Assembly (NCBI GenBank): GCA_018660265.1
Contig: JABJKS010000110.1
Span: 42,782 to 106,781, forward strand
Direction: 5' to 3'
DNA from: Rhodospirillaceae bacterium
GTDB lineage: Bacteria; Pseudomonadota; Alphaproteobacteria; GCA-2731375
Length of the DNA: 64,000 nt
Below are positions 28,271 to 40,029 of the stretch, piece by piece. The position numbers were made by a program, and so were the translations under genes. Positions within the stretch are counted from its first letter, which is position 1; every line of letters starts with the position of its first letter. Under the pieces are notes generated by a model. The model was not told where the DNA came from. It saw only the letters and a program-made list of their open reading frames with translations, and did no database searches.

Positions 28271-30208
28271 CTAGTGCCCCCCGCCGGTGGTATAATACCA
28301 GGTCACCAAAACAGCGACGCCGATCAGCATGGCGAAGGCATAATGGTAGAGGTAGCCGCTTTGCAGGGCAGAGGCGCGCCGTGCCAGGTGCATGACCATG
28401 GCCGCGATACCGTCGGGGCCATAGCCGTCAATGATACGTCCATCGCCACCCCGCCATAATATGCGACCGAGCCATTTCGCCGGGCGCACGAATATCAGGT
28501 CGTACAGTTCATCGAAGTACCATTTGTTCAACAGAAACAAATAAACCTCGTGATGTACCTTGGCCAAATTGACGGGTATGTCCTTGCGCTTGATGTAGAA
28601 CAGCCAGGCGACGAAGATGCCGATAATGCCGGCTGCGATGGGTCCGATTTTGACCCATGTGGGCACATGATGCATGGCCTCCAGGATATGGTTTTCCGGG
28701 CCCATAAAGATTGCGTCGCCCCAGAATGCCTGATGCCCGTCACCAACGAAGTAATGGACGAACAGCATACCCGACAGGATCGAACCGGCGGCCAGGAAGT
28801 ATAAGGGGATCAACATGGAGGGCGGGGATTCGTGTACGTGGCTCATCACTTCCTGACTGGCCCGTGGGTCACCGTTGAATGTCATGAACAACAAACGCCA
28901 GGAATAAAAGGCCGTCATGACGGCTGCCGCCATGCCCGCATAAAAGGCGAACATGCCAGCCCCTGTATGGGCGGCAAAGGCGGATTCCAGAATGGCATCC
29001 TTGGAATAGAAACCGGCAAAAATTGGCAAGCCGGCCAGCGCGAGAGACCCGATCCACATCATGATCGCGGTTTGCGGCACGTATTTGAATATCCCGCCCA
29101 TGCGGCGCATGTCCTGCTCATCGGACATGGCATGAATGACGGAGCCAGAGCCAAGGAACAACAAGGCTTTGAAAAACGCATGGGTGAACAGATGGAAGAT
29201 GGCAACCGGATAGGCACCGACGCCCAGGGCAAAGAACATATAGCCCAACTGGCTGCAGGTGGAATAGGCGATCACCCGTTTGATATCGTTTTGCACCAGA
29301 CCGACTGTGGCTGCGAAAAATGCCGTGAAGCCGCCAACAATGGTAACCACCACCAAGGCGGTGGGGGAGAATTCAAACATCGGGGAACAACGCGCCACCA
29401 GGAAAACACCGGCGGTCACCATTGTGGCTGCATGGATCAGGGCACTGACAGGCGTCGGGCCTTCCATGGCGTCCGGCAACCAGGTGTGCAGGGGGACTTG
29501 CGCAGATTTACCCATGGCACCAATGAACAGCAGGATGCAGATGGTCGTGATGATATCGAATTCCCAGTTGAGGAAATGGAAGGTGTTGCCAACCTGGCCC
29601 GGAACAGCAGCAAAGACCGTATCGAAATCAAGCGAGCCAAAGACCATGAAGATCGCCATGATACCCAGGCCAAAGCCGAAATCACCCACCCGGTTGACCA
29701 GGAACGCCTTGATCGCGGCGGCATTGGCGCTGGGTTTGTGGTACCAAAAACCGATCAGCAGATAGGAGGCCAAGCCCACACCTTCCCAGCCGAAGAACAT
29801 CTGCAGGAAATTGTCCGATGTAATCAGCATCAACATGGCAAAGGTGAACAGGGACAGGTATGCCATGAACCGCGGTTTGTGCGGGTCGTGAGACATGTAA
29901 CCCACCGAATAGACATGGACGAGGGCCGAGACACCGTTGACCACAACCAACATCACGGCGGTTAACGCATCGATACGCAAGGCCCAGGAGACATCGAATG
30001 TACCCGAGACGATCCACGAGGCAATTTCCACCTTGACCGGATCGCCCCCGCCCAGAGCGATCTGCCAGAAAGCCACGATGGACAGAACGGCGGATGTAAT
30101 GACCGCACCGCAGGTAATCCATTGCGACGGTTTATCACCCAGGACACGCCCGAAAGGGCCAACGATCAGGAAGGCAATAAGGGGCAGAAAAACTATGGCG
30201 TGATACAT
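28271..30208 (-). CDS. nuoL: NADH-quinone oxidoreductase subunit L
   Basis: 645-residue largest antiporter-like subunit with the long lateral helix at its C-terminus. LRIDALTAVMLVVVNGVSALVHVYSVGYM, FFGWEGVGLASYLLIGFWY and KSAQVPLHTWLPDAMEGPTPVSALIHAATMVTAGVFL are intact. Spaced 7 bp after nuoK. Confidence 0.95.
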   Translation of the reverse strand: MYHAIVFLPLIAFLIVGPFGRVLGDKPSQWITCGAVITSAVLSIVAFWQIALGGGDPVKVEIASWIVSGTFDVSWALRIDALTAVMLVVVNGVSALVHVYSVGYMSHDPHKPRFMAYLSLFTFAMLMLITSDNFLQMFFGWEGVGLASYLLIGFWYHKPSANAAAIKAFLVNRVGDFGFGLGIMAIFMVFGSLDFDTVFAAVPGQVGNTFHFLNWEFDIITTICILLFIGAMGKSAQVPLHTWLPDAMEGPTPVSALIHAATMVTAGVFLVARCSPMFEFSPTALVVVTIVGGFTAFFAATVGLVQNDIKRVIAYSTCSQLGYMFFALGVGAYPVAIFHLFTHAFFKALLFLGSGSVIHAMSDEQDMRRMGGIFKYVPQTAIMMWIGSLALAGLPIFAGFYSKDAILESAFAAHTGAGMFAFYAGMAAAVMTAFYSWRLLFMTFNGDPRASQEVMSHVHESPPSMLIPLYFLAAGSILSGMLFVHYFVGDGHQAFWGDAIFMGPENHILEAMHHVPTWVKIGPIAAGIIGIFVAWLFYIKRKDIPVNLAKVHHEVYLFLLNKWYFDELYDLIFVRPAKWLGRILWRGGDGRIIDGYGPDGIAAMVMHLARRASALQSGYLYHYAFAMLIGVAVLVTWYYTTGGGH

Positions 30209-30215
30209 CTGACCC

Positions 30216-30536
30216 TTAGCCCTTCATCAGGTTAATATCTTCGACTTCGATGGTGCCGCGATTTCGGAAGTAAATCACGATGATGGCAAGGCCAATGGCC
30301 GCCTCGCCCGCCGCAACCGTCAGCACAAACAGTGCGAAAATCTGCCCCACCAAGTCATTCATAAAAGCGGAAAACGCGATCAGGTTGATGTTCACCGCCA
30401 GCAGCATCAATTCGATGGACATCAAAATGATGATGACGTTCTTCCGGTTTAGAAAAATCCCAAAGATCCCGATGGTGAACAAGACCGCCGCCAGAGCTAG
30501 ATAATGGCCCAGGCCTATTTCAAAAAATGCCATCAT
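30216..30536 (-). CDS. nuoK: NADH-quinone oxidoreductase subunit K
   Basis: 106 residues, three membrane helices; the family carries essential Glu residues seen here in [16 protein letters not shown] and [14 protein letters not shown]. Two adjacent Met codons make the start ambiguous by one residue. Follows nuoJ by 8 bp. Confidence 0.94.
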   Translation of the reverse strand: MMAFFEIGLGHYLALAAVLFTIGIFGIFLNRKNVIIILMSIELMLLAVNINLIAFSAFMNDLVGQIFALFVLTVAAGEAAIGLAIIVIYFRNRGTIEVEDINLMKG

Positions 30537-30544
30537 ATCGCCAC

Positions 30545-31159
30545 CTATATCCCCTGACCGGGTTGGACTTTTTTCAGTTCAACCGAATCTTCGCGGCGGC
30601 GGGACACCTGCTCGGCGATGTTCTGTTTCTTGACGCCCGGCCTTTGGCGCAGGGTCAGAACAATGGCACCGACCATGGCGATCAACAAGATCATGCCGGC
30701 AGCCTGAAACAGATAGATGTATTTGGTATAGATCACATCGCCAATTGCCGCCGTGTTCTGGCGATGGGCGATATCGGGGATCGGCTCCGTACCGGTCGCC
30801 AAAACTTCCGGCGACATGGATGCGGTGCCCAATACCATCAACAATTCGACCAACAGGATAATACCCACCAGCACACCAATGGGCATGTATTGCAGGAAGC
30901 CTTCCCGCATTTCGACAAAGTTAATGTCCAACATCATAACCACGAACATGAACAACACAGCGACTGCGCCCACATAGACAACGACCAGGACCATGGCCAG
31001 GAACTCTGCCCCGATCAGCACGAACAAGGCTGCCGTGGTGAAGAATGTCAGAATGAGGAACAGGACCGAATGCACCGGATTGCGGGCGGAGACGACCATC
31101 ACCCCGGCAGCGACGGCAATCGCTGCAAAGACGTAGAATGTCAGTCCCTGTAAAATCAT
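30545..31159 (-). CDS. nuoJ: NADH-quinone oxidoreductase subunit J
   Basis: 204-residue membrane subunit with five helices; [20 protein letters not shown] and [18 protein letters not shown] (the pi-bulge helix) are the conserved blocks. A basic, polar C-terminal tail ([15 protein letters not shown]) follows. There are 44 bp of non-coding sequence between nuoI and nuoJ with nothing recognisable. Confidence 0.94.
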   Translation of the reverse strand: MILQGLTFYVFAAIAVAAGVMVVSARNPVHSVLFLILTFFTTAALFVLIGAEFLAMVLVVVYVGAVAVLFMFVVMMLDINFVEMREGFLQYMPIGVLVGIILLVELLMVLGTASMSPEVLATGTEPIPDIAHRQNTAAIGDVIYTKYIYLFQAAGMILLIAMVGAIVLTLRQRPGVKKQNIAEQVSRRREDSVELKKVQPGQGI

Positions 31160-31203
31160 GACAGCTTTTCCATTCCTAGCGGTCCATTCTTAGCGATAAA
31201 ATC

Positions 31204-31692
31204 TCAACGATACGGGGCATCAGCGCGCAGGTTGGCCGCGATTTCCCGCTCCCACCGTTCGCCATTGGCCAGCAGTTTTTCTTTGTCGTAGAACAATTCT
31301 TCACGGCTTTCCGTGGCAAATTCGAAATTCGGCCCTTCGACGATGGCGTCAACCGGACAGGCTTCTTCGCAATAGCCGCAATAAATGCATTTGGTCATAT
31401 CGATGTCATAACGTGTGGTCCGGCGGGAGCCGTCATCTCGGGGTTCCGCCTCGATCGTAATGGCCTGTGCCGGGCAGATCGCCTCGCACAATTTGCAGGC
31501 GATGCAGCGTTCTTCGCCGTTGGGGTAACGGCGCAGGGCGTGCTCGCCGCGAAAGCGTGGGCTAAGCGGGCCTTTTTCATAAGGGTAGTTAATCGTCACC
31601 CGTTTTTTGAACATATAGCTGAAGGTCAACGCCATGCCTTCGACGATTTCCCACAACAGCAGGCTGCGGAGATTATTTCTCATAAAGCTCAT
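31204..31692 (-). CDS. nuoI: NADH-quinone oxidoreductase subunit I
   Basis: 162-residue ferredoxin-like subunit carrying clusters N6a and N6b. [16 protein letters not shown] and [24 protein letters not shown] provide all eight Cys ligands. The start overlaps the end of nuoH by 4 bp. Confidence 0.96.
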   Translation of the reverse strand: MSFMRNNLRSLLLWEIVEGMALTFSYMFKKRVTINYPYEKGPLSPRFRGEHALRRYPNGEERCIACKLCEAICPAQAITIEAEPRDDGSRRTTRYDIDMTKCIYCGYCEEACPVDAIVEGPNFEFATESREELFYDKEKLLANGERWEREIAANLRADAPYR

Positions 31693-32705
31693 GTGTTCGG
31701 CACCATATCAAAGGCCACCAATACGCCCGCCGTCAGCGCCACCCAGAATAACGAGAAGGGGAGGAAGACTTTCCAGCCCAGGCGCATCAATTGGTCGTAG
31801 CGGTAGCGGGGCAGGGTCACCCGCACCCAGACAAAGACGAATAGCAGGAAGGCAATTTTCAGGAAGAACCAGATCGGCCCCGGTATCCAGTTAAAGGGCG
31901 CAATATCAAATGGTGGCAACCACCCGCCCAGGAACAGGATCGCTGTTAACCCTGACATCAGGATCATGTTGGCGTATTCGCCCAGGAAGAACAGCGCAAA
32001 GGTCATGGAGGAATATTCCACCTGATAACCTGCGACCAGTTCCGCCTCTGCCTCTGGTAGATCAAAGGGATGGCGGTTTGTTTCCGCCAGGGTGGAGATG
32101 AAAAAGATGATGAACATTGGGAAAAGCGGGATAAAGAACCAGACACCATCCGCCTGGGCCTGAACCACATCGGAAACATTCAACGAGCCAACGCACAACA
32201 GCACAGTGATAATGACAAAACCGATAGAGACTTCGTAACTGACCATTTGCGCCGCTGAACGCAGGGCAGAGAGAAACGGATATTTCGAGTTCGAGGCCCA
32301 ACCCGCCATGACGATGCCGTAAACGCCGAGGGAGGATATGGCGAACAGATAAAGAATACCCACATTGATGTCGGACATAACCATGCCTTCATCGAACGGG
32401 ATCACAACCCAGGCTACCAGGGATAGGAAAAACGTCAGCATCGGCGCGATCAGGAAGATGATCTTGTTCGCAGATGTGGGCAGAACGGTTTCTTTAAAGA
32501 ACAGCTTCGCGCCGTCGGCAAAGGCCTGCAACAGACCGAACGGTCCCACCACGTTTGGGCCCATGCGTAGCTGCATGGCCGCCATGATTTTACGCTCGGC
32601 ATAGGTCAACATCGCGACGCACAACAGCAAAGGCACGACGATTGCCAGGATTTGCGCCAGGATAATGATGCCCGGCAGCAGATATATGGACCAGAGTTCA
32701 GCCAT
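31689..32705 (-). CDS. nuoH: NADH-quinone oxidoreductase subunit H
   Basis: 338-residue membrane subunit lining the quinone chamber. [37 protein letters not shown] and [37 protein letters not shown] are the classic segments. Overlaps nuoG by 8 bp. Confidence 0.96.
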   Translation of the reverse strand: MAELWSIYLLPGIIILAQILAIVVPLLLCVAMLTYAERKIMAAMQLRMGPNVVGPFGLLQAFADGAKLFFKETVLPTSANKIIFLIAPMLTFFLSLVAWVVIPFDEGMVMSDINVGILYLFAISSLGVYGIVMAGWASNSKYPFLSALRSAAQMVSYEVSIGFVIITVLLCVGSLNVSDVVQAQADGVWFFIPLFPMFIIFFISTLAETNRHPFDLPEAEAELVAGYQVEYSSMTFALFFLGEYANMILMSGLTAILFLGGWLPPFDIAPFNWIPGPIWFFLKIAFLLFVFVWVRVTLPRYRYDQLMRLGWKVFLPFSLFWVALTAGVLVAFDMVPNT

Positions 32706-34800
32706 CGGTACCCGTCGCCCCTCCGGTGCTGCCAGAATTTGTGCCCGTGCCCGAATATAACCGGCTGCAATCCGCCATCACGGCAGAGGCCCGGCAAATC
32801 GCGTTGGCCAGATAATAATCATCAATGGGGCTTTCAAATGCTGCGCCATCGACATCGCCGGCAACACCAAATGCACCCATTTCGCCTGGCCCAACTTCGT
32901 CGATGAGGCCCATGGACGGCACAACTTCAACCATATGATGACGCAGTTGCTGCAGGTTATCGTAGGGTAGCGGTTGTTCCATGATGGCGGAAAAGGCCCT
33001 TAGAATGGTCCAATCTTCCCGTGCATCGCCGGGTGGATAGGCCGCCCGACGGCCCAGTTGGACCCGCCCCTCGGTGTTGACCCACGTCGCGTCTTTCTCC
33101 GTGTAGGCCGCACCAGGCAGGATGACGTCGGCCCGATGGGCCCCCGCATCACCATGATGGCCTTGATAGACCACAAAGGCATCACCCAGGCCCGCCATGT
33201 CGATTTCATCGGCGCCCAACAGCCAGACCAGATCAATCTCACCCTTACCAGCAGCATCGACGATGCCGGCAACATCGCGCCCGCCGTCACCGGGCAGGAA
33301 GCCTATGTCCAGGCCGCCGACGCGTGACGCAGCCCGGTGCAGGACGTTAAAGCCGTTCCAATCCGGGCTGATCATATTTGTTTTCTCGGCCACATTGCGG
33401 GCCAGTTCCAACACCGCTGCGCCGTCATCACGGGCCACCGCGCCGCTGCCGACAATAATCATCGGCCGTTCCGCATCCGCTAAGATCTTGGCAAAGGCAT
33501 GACTGCCATCCACCACTTCCGCCAACGTGGCGGGGCCTGCGCCCAAGTAGTCATATTTGTAGGTTAGATCGGCACCAGGCCCACCAACACCACCGATCAC
33601 AGCAACCGGGAACCCGCCCGCCAACCAGCGTTTGCGGATCCGGGCATTGACCAGGGTCGCCTCCAGACGCGGATTGCAGCCCACCAGCAACAATGCATCA
33701 GCATCCTCGATCCCGGCGATGGAGGTATTGAACAGATAGCCGCCCCGATGTTTGCCGCCAATCTTGGCACCATCCTGACGGCAATCAATGTCTGTGGAGC
33801 CAAGGGCGATGAACAGTTCCTTGAGGGCCAGCATCGCCTCGACATCCGCCATATCACCGGCGATGGCCGCGATTTTGCCTCCCGCATCCTCGCCCAGACC
33901 GTCCAGGCGCGCCTTAATGGCCGCGAACGCGGTTTCCCAACTGGCGGGCTGTAGTTTGCCGTTCACCCGCACATAGGGCTGATCAAGTCTTTGCAGGCCC
34001 AAACCATCCACGGCATAGCGGGATCGGTCTGACAGCCATTCCTCGTTCACATCCTCATGCAAACGCGGCAGCACGCGCAGGACTTCAGCACCTCTGCAGT
34101 CAATGCGGATATTGCAGCCCACTGCGTCATGGACATCAATGCTTTCGGTCTTGTTCAACTCCCAAGGCCGGGCGGCGAAGGCATAGGCCTGGTTGGTCAA
34201 GGCACCCACGGGGCAAACATCAACCAGATTGCCGGAAAGCTCGGATGTCAGCGCCTCTTCAATATAGGTGCCGATTTCTGTCTCTTCGCCCCGAAAGGTT
34301 GCGCCCAATTCTTCTACGCCCGCGATCTCGGTTGCGAAGCGGACACAGCGGGTGCAGGTGATGCACCGGGTCATGGTGGTGGCGATTAAGGGGCCGAGAT
34401 ATTTGTCTTTAACAGCGCGCTTGATCTCATCGAACCTGCTGTCATTGCGGCCATAGGCGACCGCTTGATCCTGCAGGTCGCATTCGCCGCCCTGATCACA
34501 AATGGGGCAATCCAGGGGGTGATTGATCAACAGGAATTCCATGGCACCCTTACGGGCCTTTTCCGCCACGGGGGAATTGGTGCGGATCACCATGCCTTCG
34601 CCGACCGGCATGGCGCAGGACGCGATGGGTTTCGGTGCCTTTTCCATTTCCACCAGGCACATGCGGCAGTTACCGGCAATCGACAGGCGGTCGTGATAGC
34701 AGAAACGGGGAATTTCAATTCCCAGCTCTTCCGCGGCCTGTAGCACCGTGGTGTTGGCATCGACCGTGATTTCCTGGCCGTTGATGGTCAGCGTGGGCAT
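32698..34800 (-). CDS. nuoG: NADH-quinone oxidoreductase subunit G
   Basis: 700-residue FeS subunit. The N-terminal 2Fe-2S domain has [18 protein letters not shown]; the next segment [17 protein letters not shown] gives the N5/N4-type ligands with one His, and [16 protein letters not shown] a further 4Fe-4S site. The molybdopterin-oxidoreductase-like C-terminal domain follows and holds no metal. The C-terminus is low in complexity ([18 protein letters not shown]), unusual but harmless. 134 bp containing repeat copy B separate it from nuoF, the only large break in the operon. Confidence 0.95.
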   Translation of the reverse strand: MPTLTINGQEITVDANTTVLQAAEELGIEIPRFCYHDRLSIAGNCRMCLVEMEKAPKPIASCAMPVGEGMVIRTNSPVAEKARKGAMEFLLINHPLDCPICDQGGECDLQDQAVAYGRNDSRFDEIKRAVKDKYLGPLIATTMTRCITCTRCVRFATEIAGVEELGATFRGEETEIGTYIEEALTSELSGNLVDVCPVGALTNQAYAFAARPWELNKTESIDVHDAVGCNIRIDCRGAEVLRVLPRLHEDVNEEWLSDRSRYAVDGLGLQRLDQPYVRVNGKLQPASWETAFAAIKARLDGLGEDAGGKIAAIAGDMADVEAMLALKELFIALGSTDIDCRQDGAKIGGKHRGGYLFNTSIAGIEDADALLLVGCNPRLEATLVNARIRKRWLAGGFPVAVIGGVGGPGADLTYKYDYLGAGPATLAEVVDGSHAFAKILADAERPMIIVGSGAVARDDGAAVLELARNVAEKTNMISPDWNGFNVLHRAASRVGGLDIGFLPGDGGRDVAGIVDAAGKGEIDLVWLLGADEIDMAGLGDAFVVYQGHHGDAGAHRADVILPGAAYTEKDATWVNTEGRVQLGRRAAYPPGDAREDWTILRAFSAIMEQPLPYDNLQQLRHHMVEVVPSMGLIDEVGPGEMGAFGVAGDVDGAAFESPIDDYYLANAICRASAVMADCSRLYSGTGTNSGSTGGATGTDG

Positions 34801-34833
34801 GTTCCTGGCGTCCTTACTTCCCGTATCACGTTT

Positions 34834-34938
34834 CTAGAGCAATTTTCAATTAATTGGAATCGCTTGCGCGATCTAAGCGATTGGTTCAATTGCTCGATTC
34901 TTAAGAGTCTGAGCATGTTAAAAAGAAACATGCTCTAG
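34834..34938. repeat. Dispersed palindromic repeat, copy B (between nuoF and nuoG)
   Basis: 105 bp bounded by CTAGAGCAATTTT on the left and CATGCTCTAG on the right, so its ends form an inverted repeat. It is copy A turned round: TTCAATTAA, CAATTGCTCGATTCTTAAG and the hairpin CATGTT...AACATG are shared. An internal hairpin AATCGCTTGCGCGATCTAAGCGATT-type stem sits in the middle. Its right-hand CTAG (34935-34938) is the TAG stop of nuoF. Confidence 0.85.
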
Positions 34939-36221
34939 GCGGCGGTAGGTTGAGAGTTTTTGCGGTCCATGATCCGCGCCTCAACCATAGGTCGGAAATG
35001 ACGCATCAGACCTTGGATCGGCCAGGCCGCGGCATCACCCAGGGCGCAAATCGTGTGCCCTTCGATCTGGGTGGAAACCTCCAACAGCATGTCGATTTCC
35101 GCTACATCCGCCTCGCCCGTTGCCAGGCGTTCCATAATCCGCCACATCCACCCCGTTCCTTCGCGGCACGGCGTACATTGGCCGCAGGATTCATGGGCAT
35201 AAAATTGCGACAATCGGGCAATGGCGCGGATCAGGTCCGTGGATTTGTCCATCACGATCACCGCCGCCGTTCCCAAGCCGGATTTTTCAGCACTCAACGC
35301 ATCAAAATCCATCAAGACATCATCGCAAATGGATTTGGGCAACATGCGTACAGACGAACCCCCCGGAATTATGGCGAGCAGATTGTCCCAGCCACCCCGG
35401 ACCCCGCCGGCATGTTTTTCGATCAGCTCTCTCAGCGGGATCGACATCTCCTCTTCCACATTGCAGGGCTGTTCCACGTGGCCCGAGATGCAGAAGACCT
35501 TGGTGCCGTTATTGTTGTCCCGGCCAAAACCGGCGAACCAATCGGCCCCGCGGCGCATGATGGTCGGGGCGACGGCGATCGATTCTACGTTGTTCACTGT
35601 TGTCGGACGGCCCCAAACACCAACGCCCGCAGGAAACGGTGGTTTCAGGCGCGGCTGGCCTTTCTTGCCCTCCAGGCTCTCAATCAGGGCGGTTTCCTCA
35701 CCACAGATATAGGCACCCGCACCACGGTGGACAAAGACATCGAAGGAATAGCCGCTGCCGCAAGCGTTCGGCCCGATCAGGCCTGCGTCATAAGCCTGTT
35801 GCACGGCAGCTTCGAGGTTGTTCGCCTCAACCATAAATTCACCGCGAATATAGATGTAGGCAGCCGAGGCACGCATGGCGAACCCGGCAACCAAACAGCC
35901 CTCGACCAATTTATGGGGATCGTGGCGCATCAATTCGCGATCTTTGCAGGTGCCCGGCTCCCCCTCATCCGCATTGACCACAAGATATGTGGGCTTGCCA
36001 TCGGATTCTTTCGGCATGAAGGACCATTTCAAACCGGTGGGAAAACCCGCGCCACCCCTGCCCCGCAAACCGGAGGCCTTGATTTCATCGACAATGCCAT
36101 CCGGTCCCTTGTCCAGGATTGCCTTGGTGTTATCCCAATCGCCCCGTTTGCGCGCGGCATCCAGACCCCAATCCTGATAGCCATATAGATTGGTAAAAAT
36201 CCGATCCTGATCACTTAACAT
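34935..36221 (-). CDS. nuoF: NADH-quinone oxidoreductase subunit F
   Basis: 428-residue subunit binding NADH, FMN and cluster N3. [17 protein letters not shown] (NADH/FMN loop), [14 protein letters not shown] and [32 protein letters not shown] are conserved; [16 protein letters not shown] carries three of the four N3 ligands. One-base overlap with nuoE (TGATG). Its TAG stop is provided by repeat copy B. Confidence 0.96.
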   Translation of the reverse strand: MLSDQDRIFTNLYGYQDWGLDAARKRGDWDNTKAILDKGPDGIVDEIKASGLRGRGGAGFPTGLKWSFMPKESDGKPTYLVVNADEGEPGTCKDRELMRHDPHKLVEGCLVAGFAMRASAAYIYIRGEFMVEANNLEAAVQQAYDAGLIGPNACGSGYSFDVFVHRGAGAYICGEETALIESLEGKKGQPRLKPPFPAGVGVWGRPTTVNNVESIAVAPTIMRRGADWFAGFGRDNNNGTKVFCISGHVEQPCNVEEEMSIPLRELIEKHAGGVRGGWDNLLAIIPGGSSVRMLPKSICDDVLMDFDALSAEKSGLGTAAVIVMDKSTDLIRAIARLSQFYAHESCGQCTPCREGTGWMWRIMERLATGEADVAEIDMLLEVSTQIEGHTICALGDAAAWPIQGLMRHFRPMVEARIMDRKNSQPTAA

Positions 36222-36835
36222 CAGCCGTCCCCCATAAATTCACGCAGGGTGGTTGGTCCACCGGCCGGCTCCGTTGTGTGGCGGCCGCTTTGCGGTCCAA
36301 CCTTGGGCGTCTCACCCTTGGCCAATGCCTCCAACACGGCAATGGTACTTGCCGCCGTCAGGTCCTCGTAATAGTCATCGTTGATCTGCATCATGGGCGC
36401 ATTCACGCAGGCGCCCAGGCATTCCACCTCAATCACGGTGAACTTGCCGTCCGCCGTGGTGTCGCCCATTTCAATGCCCAGTTTCGATTTGCAGGCAGAG
36501 ACCACATCGTCGGAGCCGCGCAACCAACAAGGCGTGGTGGTGCAGATCTGTACGAAATGCTGCCCCACGGGGGCCAAATTATACATAGTGTAAAAAGTCG
36601 CCACCTCGTAAACCCTGATACGGGGCATTTCCAGCATCTCGGCCACCGCATCCATGGCCGCACGGGGCAGCCAGTTTTCGTGCTGACGCTGCGCTAGATC
36701 CAGCAACGGCATTACCGCAGATGCCTGCCGGCGTGGCGGATATTTAGCGATATGCCGCTTGGCCACCTCTAGATTTTCCGCCGTGAAAGCAAAGCTGTCG
36801 GGCTGTTGATCGGCCGGGGCCGGTACACGCTTCAT
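36221..36835 (-). CDS. nuoE: NADH-quinone oxidoreductase subunit E
   Basis: 204-residue thioredoxin-like subunit with 2Fe-2S cluster N1a. [11 protein letters not shown] and [22 protein letters not shown] hold the four Cys. Somewhat longer than the E. coli subunit because of an alphaproteobacterial C-terminal extension ending in TLREFMGDG. Overlaps nuoD by 4 bp. Confidence 0.96.
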   Translation of the reverse strand: MKRVPAPADQQPDSFAFTAENLEVAKRHIAKYPPRRQASAVMPLLDLAQRQHENWLPRAAMDAVAEMLEMPRIRVYEVATFYTMYNLAPVGQHFVQICTTTPCWLRGSDDVVSACKSKLGIEMGDTTADGKFTVIEVECLGACVNAPMMQINDDYYEDLTAASTIAVLEALAKGETPKVGPQSGRHTTEPAGGPTTLREFMGDG

Positions 36836-38010
36836 CGATCGACCTCACCAAATACAATATCCAGGCTACCGAGAACGGCGACTGAATCCGCCAATAAGTG
36901 GCCCTTACACAGGTGATCCAATGCCGCCAGATGAACATAGCCGGGCGACCGGATCTTGCAGCGATAGGGCATGTTGGAGCCATCAGCCATCAAATAGACA
37001 CCGAATTCCCCCTTCGGTGCCTCAATGGCTGTGTAGGTTTCCCCAGCCGGGACCTTGAACCCTTCCGTATAAAGTTTGAAATGCTGGATCAAGGCTTCCA
37101 TGGATTGTTTCATTTCAGCCCGTGGCGGGGCAACAACCGTGCGGTCAGCGCTGGATACGGGGCCGTCCGGCAAGGTTGCCAGCACCTGTTCGATGATCCG
37201 GACGGATTGGCGCATTTCCTCTACCCGGCACAAATAACGGTCATAACAATCGCCATTCTTGCCCACGGGGATATCGAAATCATATTTCTCGTAGCCGTCA
37301 TAGGGTTGCGATTTTCTCAGATCCCATGGCAGTCCCGTACACCGCAGCATGACGCCGGAAAACCCCCAATCCATGGCCTCATCCTGGCTGATCACCGAAA
37401 TATCAACGTTACGTTGTTTGAAAATGCGATTGTCGGTCAACAGGGTTTCCATGTCGTCGATATACTTCAGCAGATTTGGCAAATAGTCGGCAATGGCCGC
37501 CGCCATGCCTGCCGGCATATCCTGATGTACGCCGCCAACCCGAAAATAATTCGCATGCAGCCGCGCACCCGCCACGGCCTCATAGAATTCCATCAGCTTT
37601 TCGCGCTCCTCATAGCCCCAGATCGCGGGGGTAATGGCCCCGACATCCATGGCATGAGAGGTCACATTCAGAAGATGGTTCAGCAATCGGGTAATCTCTG
37701 AAAATAATACCCGGACGGCCTGGCCCCGCACCGGCACGTCCACCCCCATCAGTTTTTCGATGGCCAGCACATAAGCATGCTCCATCGCCATGGGGGAAAC
37801 ATAATCCAGGCGGTCAAAATACGGGATCGCCTGTTGATAGGTCTTGTACTCAATCAGTTTTTCCGTGCCCCGATGCAGCAAACCAATATGCGGGTCGCAA
37901 CGGTCGATGACTTCGCCATCCAATTCCATAACAAGGCGCAGCACGCCATGGGCCGCGGGATGTTGCGGCCCGAAATTCAGGGTCATGTTTTTGATATCGA
38001 CTTCGGCCAT
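36832..38010 (-). CDS. nuoD: NADH-quinone oxidoreductase subunit D
   Basis: 392-residue subunit at the quinone site (49-kDa type). [22 protein letters not shown], with the quinone-site His, and [20 protein letters not shown] are diagnostic; the C-terminus ends in DIVFGEVDR as in the family. It is separate from nuoC (no fusion), sharing one base with its stop. Confidence 0.96.
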   Translation of the reverse strand: MAEVDIKNMTLNFGPQHPAAHGVLRLVMELDGEVIDRCDPHIGLLHRGTEKLIEYKTYQQAIPYFDRLDYVSPMAMEHAYVLAIEKLMGVDVPVRGQAVRVLFSEITRLLNHLLNVTSHAMDVGAITPAIWGYEEREKLMEFYEAVAGARLHANYFRVGGVHQDMPAGMAAAIADYLPNLLKYIDDMETLLTDNRIFKQRNVDISVISQDEAMDWGFSGVMLRCTGLPWDLRKSQPYDGYEKYDFDIPVGKNGDCYDRYLCRVEEMRQSVRIIEQVLATLPDGPVSSADRTVVAPPRAEMKQSMEALIQHFKLYTEGFKVPAGETYTAIEAPKGEFGVYLMADGSNMPYRCKIRSPGYVHLAALDHLCKGHLLADSVAVLGSLDIVFGEVDR

Positions 38011-38639
38011 CAGCCCGGCTCCTGCCCATCGGCTTTTTCATCGCCCGGTAGGACCTGCGCGGCAGCGGCAGCACCTTCCCATGGAGAGAGAAAATCAAAC
38101 TTGCGAAATTCCTGAGGCAATTTCACCGGCTCATAAACCACGCGCTTGCGCTCTTCGTCATAGCGCACTTCGACATATCCCGTTAGCGGGAAATCTTTGC
38201 GCAGAGGATGACCTTCGAAGCCATAGTCGGTCAATAAACGACGCAGATCGGGGTGATCTTCGAACATCACGCCGTACATGTCCCAAACTTCACGCTCAAA
38301 CCAATTGGCTGAATTATGTAGACCGGTCACCGAGGGAACCGGGCTCATCTCGTCAGCCTCTACTTTGACCCGCACCCGTTGGTTATGCACCATGCTCAAG
38401 AGATTATAGACCACGTCGAAGCGTTTTGCCCGCTCCGGAAAATCGACACCGCAAATATCTATCAACACTTTGAAAAGACATTGGGGATCATCACGCAAAA
38501 AAGTCACAACCTTAAGCACATGTTCCGCCCGGGCGGTGACCATCAACTCCCCATGCACCACGGACGTCGCGATGACCTGGTCCGCCAGTACAGCGCCAAT
38601 ATGTTGGCCCAACTCCTGTAATGCCGCCTCGTCCGCCAT
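38010..38639 (-). CDS. nuoC: NADH-quinone oxidoreductase subunit C
   Basis: 209-residue 30-kDa-type subunit. [24 protein letters not shown] and [41 protein letters not shown] form the conserved block. A 75-bp gap separates it from nuoB with no recognisable site. Confidence 0.95.
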   Translation of the reverse strand: MADEAALQELGQHIGAVLADQVIATSVVHGELMVTARAEHVLKVVTFLRDDPQCLFKVLIDICGVDFPERAKRFDVVYNLLSMVHNQRVRVKVEADEMSPVPSVTGLHNSANWFEREVWDMYGVMFEDHPDLRRLLTDYGFEGHPLRKDFPLTGYVEVRYDEERKRVVYEPVKLPQEFRKFDFLSPWEGAAAAAQVLPGDEKADGQEPG

Positions 38640-38714
38640 TCTTTTGTCCGCTCTGTCCGTGAAGTCTTTTGTGGGATCCGAAAGGTAATGGATTTCGTCT
38701 GACTGGTTATTGAT

Positions 38715-39287
38715 CTATCGCAGGAATGTGCCGGTGCGGCGAATTTTTTTCTGCAATTGCAGAATTCCGTAGACCAGCGCCTCCGCCGTTGGCGGGCAAC
38801 CGGGAACGTAGATGTCGACAGGGATGATTCGATCACACCCCCGCACCACAGAATAGGAATAATGGTAATAACCGCCGCCGTTCGCGCAACTACCCATGGA
38901 GATGACATAGCGCGGTTCCGGCATCTGGTCATAGACCTTGCGCAACGCCGGTGCCATCTTGTTGGTCAGGGTGCCGGCGACGATGATCACATCGGATTGT
39001 CGTGGTGAAGCGCGCGGCACAACCCCCAATCGGTCCAGGTCATAGCGGGGCATATAGGCGTGGATCATCTCCACCGCGCAACAGGCCAGACCGAACGTCA
39101 TGGGCCACAAAGAACCGGTTCGCGCCCAATTGACCACCTTGTCCAGTTGCGCCGTGACAAAGCCCTTATCGGCCAGTTCTTCGGAAAATTCCACGAAGGA
39201 CGCGTTCTGACCTTGAACTGTCAAATCGGTGAGAGGGCCGCCCTGAGAGCCGCCAACCACGCCGGAATTCGTCTCGTTTATTCCCAT
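38715..39287 (-). CDS. nuoB: NADH-quinone oxidoreductase subunit B
   Basis: About 190 residues carrying terminal cluster N2. [12 protein letters not shown] provides the tandem Cys pair, [23 protein letters not shown] and [11 protein letters not shown] the other two. The ATG at 39287 (ATGGGAATAAAC) overlaps the last codons and stop of nuoA by 10 bp; an upstream Met 7 codons earlier is possible but even deeper inside nuoA. Confidence 0.94.
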   Translation of the reverse strand: MGINETNSGVVGGSQGGPLTDLTVQGQNASFVEFSEELADKGFVTAQLDKVVNWARTGSLWPMTFGLACCAVEMIHAYMPRYDLDRLGVVPRASPRQSDVIIVAGTLTNKMAPALRKVYDQMPEPRYVISMGSCANGGGYYHYSYSVVRGCDRIIPVDIYVPGCPPTAEALVYGILQLQKKIRRTGTFLR

Positions 39288-39643
39288 TCCAAGGCGCCTT
39301 TTTTCCATTCATAGACAAAGCCGATGGTCAGGATGCCTAAAAAGACCATCATGGACCAAAAACCCAGCAGGCCGATACTGCCCAGCGAGACTGCCCAGGG
39401 AAACAGGAACGCCACTTCCAAATCGAAGATGATGAACAGAATGGCGACCAGATAAAAACGAACGTCAAAGCGTCCGCGAGCATCGTCAAATGCCTCAAAT
39501 CCGCATTCGTAGGCGGACAGTTTTTCCGGATCAGGATGGCTTGGCACCACAACCATGGAGGCCACGACGATGACAACGGCCAAACCGCCGGCAACGACGA
39601 AGAACATCAAGATCGGTAGGTATTCTCGTAAAAGATCATCCAC
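39278..39643 (-). CDS. nuoA: NADH-quinone oxidoreductase subunit A
   Basis: 121-residue, three-helix subunit. [57 protein letters not shown] is the signature. The start is GTG at 39643 because AGGAGGGTTTCCGCC stands directly before it and the length then equals the family norm; the open frame runs about 50 codons further upstream without conserved sequence. First gene of the nuo operon. The 208-bp space to the tRNA gene should contain its promoter but I see no clear consensus. Confidence 0.9.
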   Translation of the reverse strand: MDDLLREYLPILMFFVVAGGLAVVIVVASMVVVPSHPDPEKLSAYECGFEAFDDARGRFDVRFYLVAILFIIFDLEVAFLFPWAVSLGSIGLLGFWSMMVFLGILTIGFVYEWKKGALEWE

Positions 39644-39851
39644 GGCGGAAACCCTCCTAAGCGCCTGGACAAAAACTGTTATCCCAAGCCTCTCATTCCT
39701 ATAACGGCTTCTCTCTTGCGCTGCAATGGTGGGAGGTGGATTTCTCTCTGAAATCGACAAAATGATGCTGCGACGCTTCAATCCAGCGACAATCAAGGTA
39801 TTTTGGAGGGATAATAGGGTTTCGTAGAGATTGGCGCTTCGTGGAGAAATG

Positions 39852-39928
39852 TGGCGGGAGTGACGGGACTCGAACCCGCGACCTCTGGCGTGACAGGCCA
39901 GCGCTCTAACCAGCTGAGCTACACCCCC
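39852..39928 (-). tRNA. tRNA-Asp (GTC)
   Basis: 77 nt on the minus strand. Acceptor GGGGGTG pairs with CACTCCC with one G-U; D arm GCTC-AGCTGGTTA-GAGC; anticodon arm CTGGC-CTGTCAC-GCCAG with anticodon GTC; T arm GCGGG-TTCGAGT-CCCGT; discriminator G and an encoded CCA end. Confidence 0.97.
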
Positions 39929-40029
39929 ACGAAGCGGGCACCATGTACCTCTCCCCCGGCCTGGGTGTCAAGCGGCGAACGGCCCCTTCGGCGACAATTT
40001 ATCAAAGTTCTGAAAATGACCCGGCGTGA

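Noticed and set aside
28832..29965. Plus-strand open frame of 377 codons opposite nuoL
   Set aside because: Composition typical of an antisense shadow of a membrane-protein gene; no ribosome site.
34950..36188. Plus-strand open frame of 412 codons opposite nuoF
   Set aside because: Its sequence is rich in His/Arg/Gln with no motif; it mirrors the reading frame of nuoF, which is beyond doubt.
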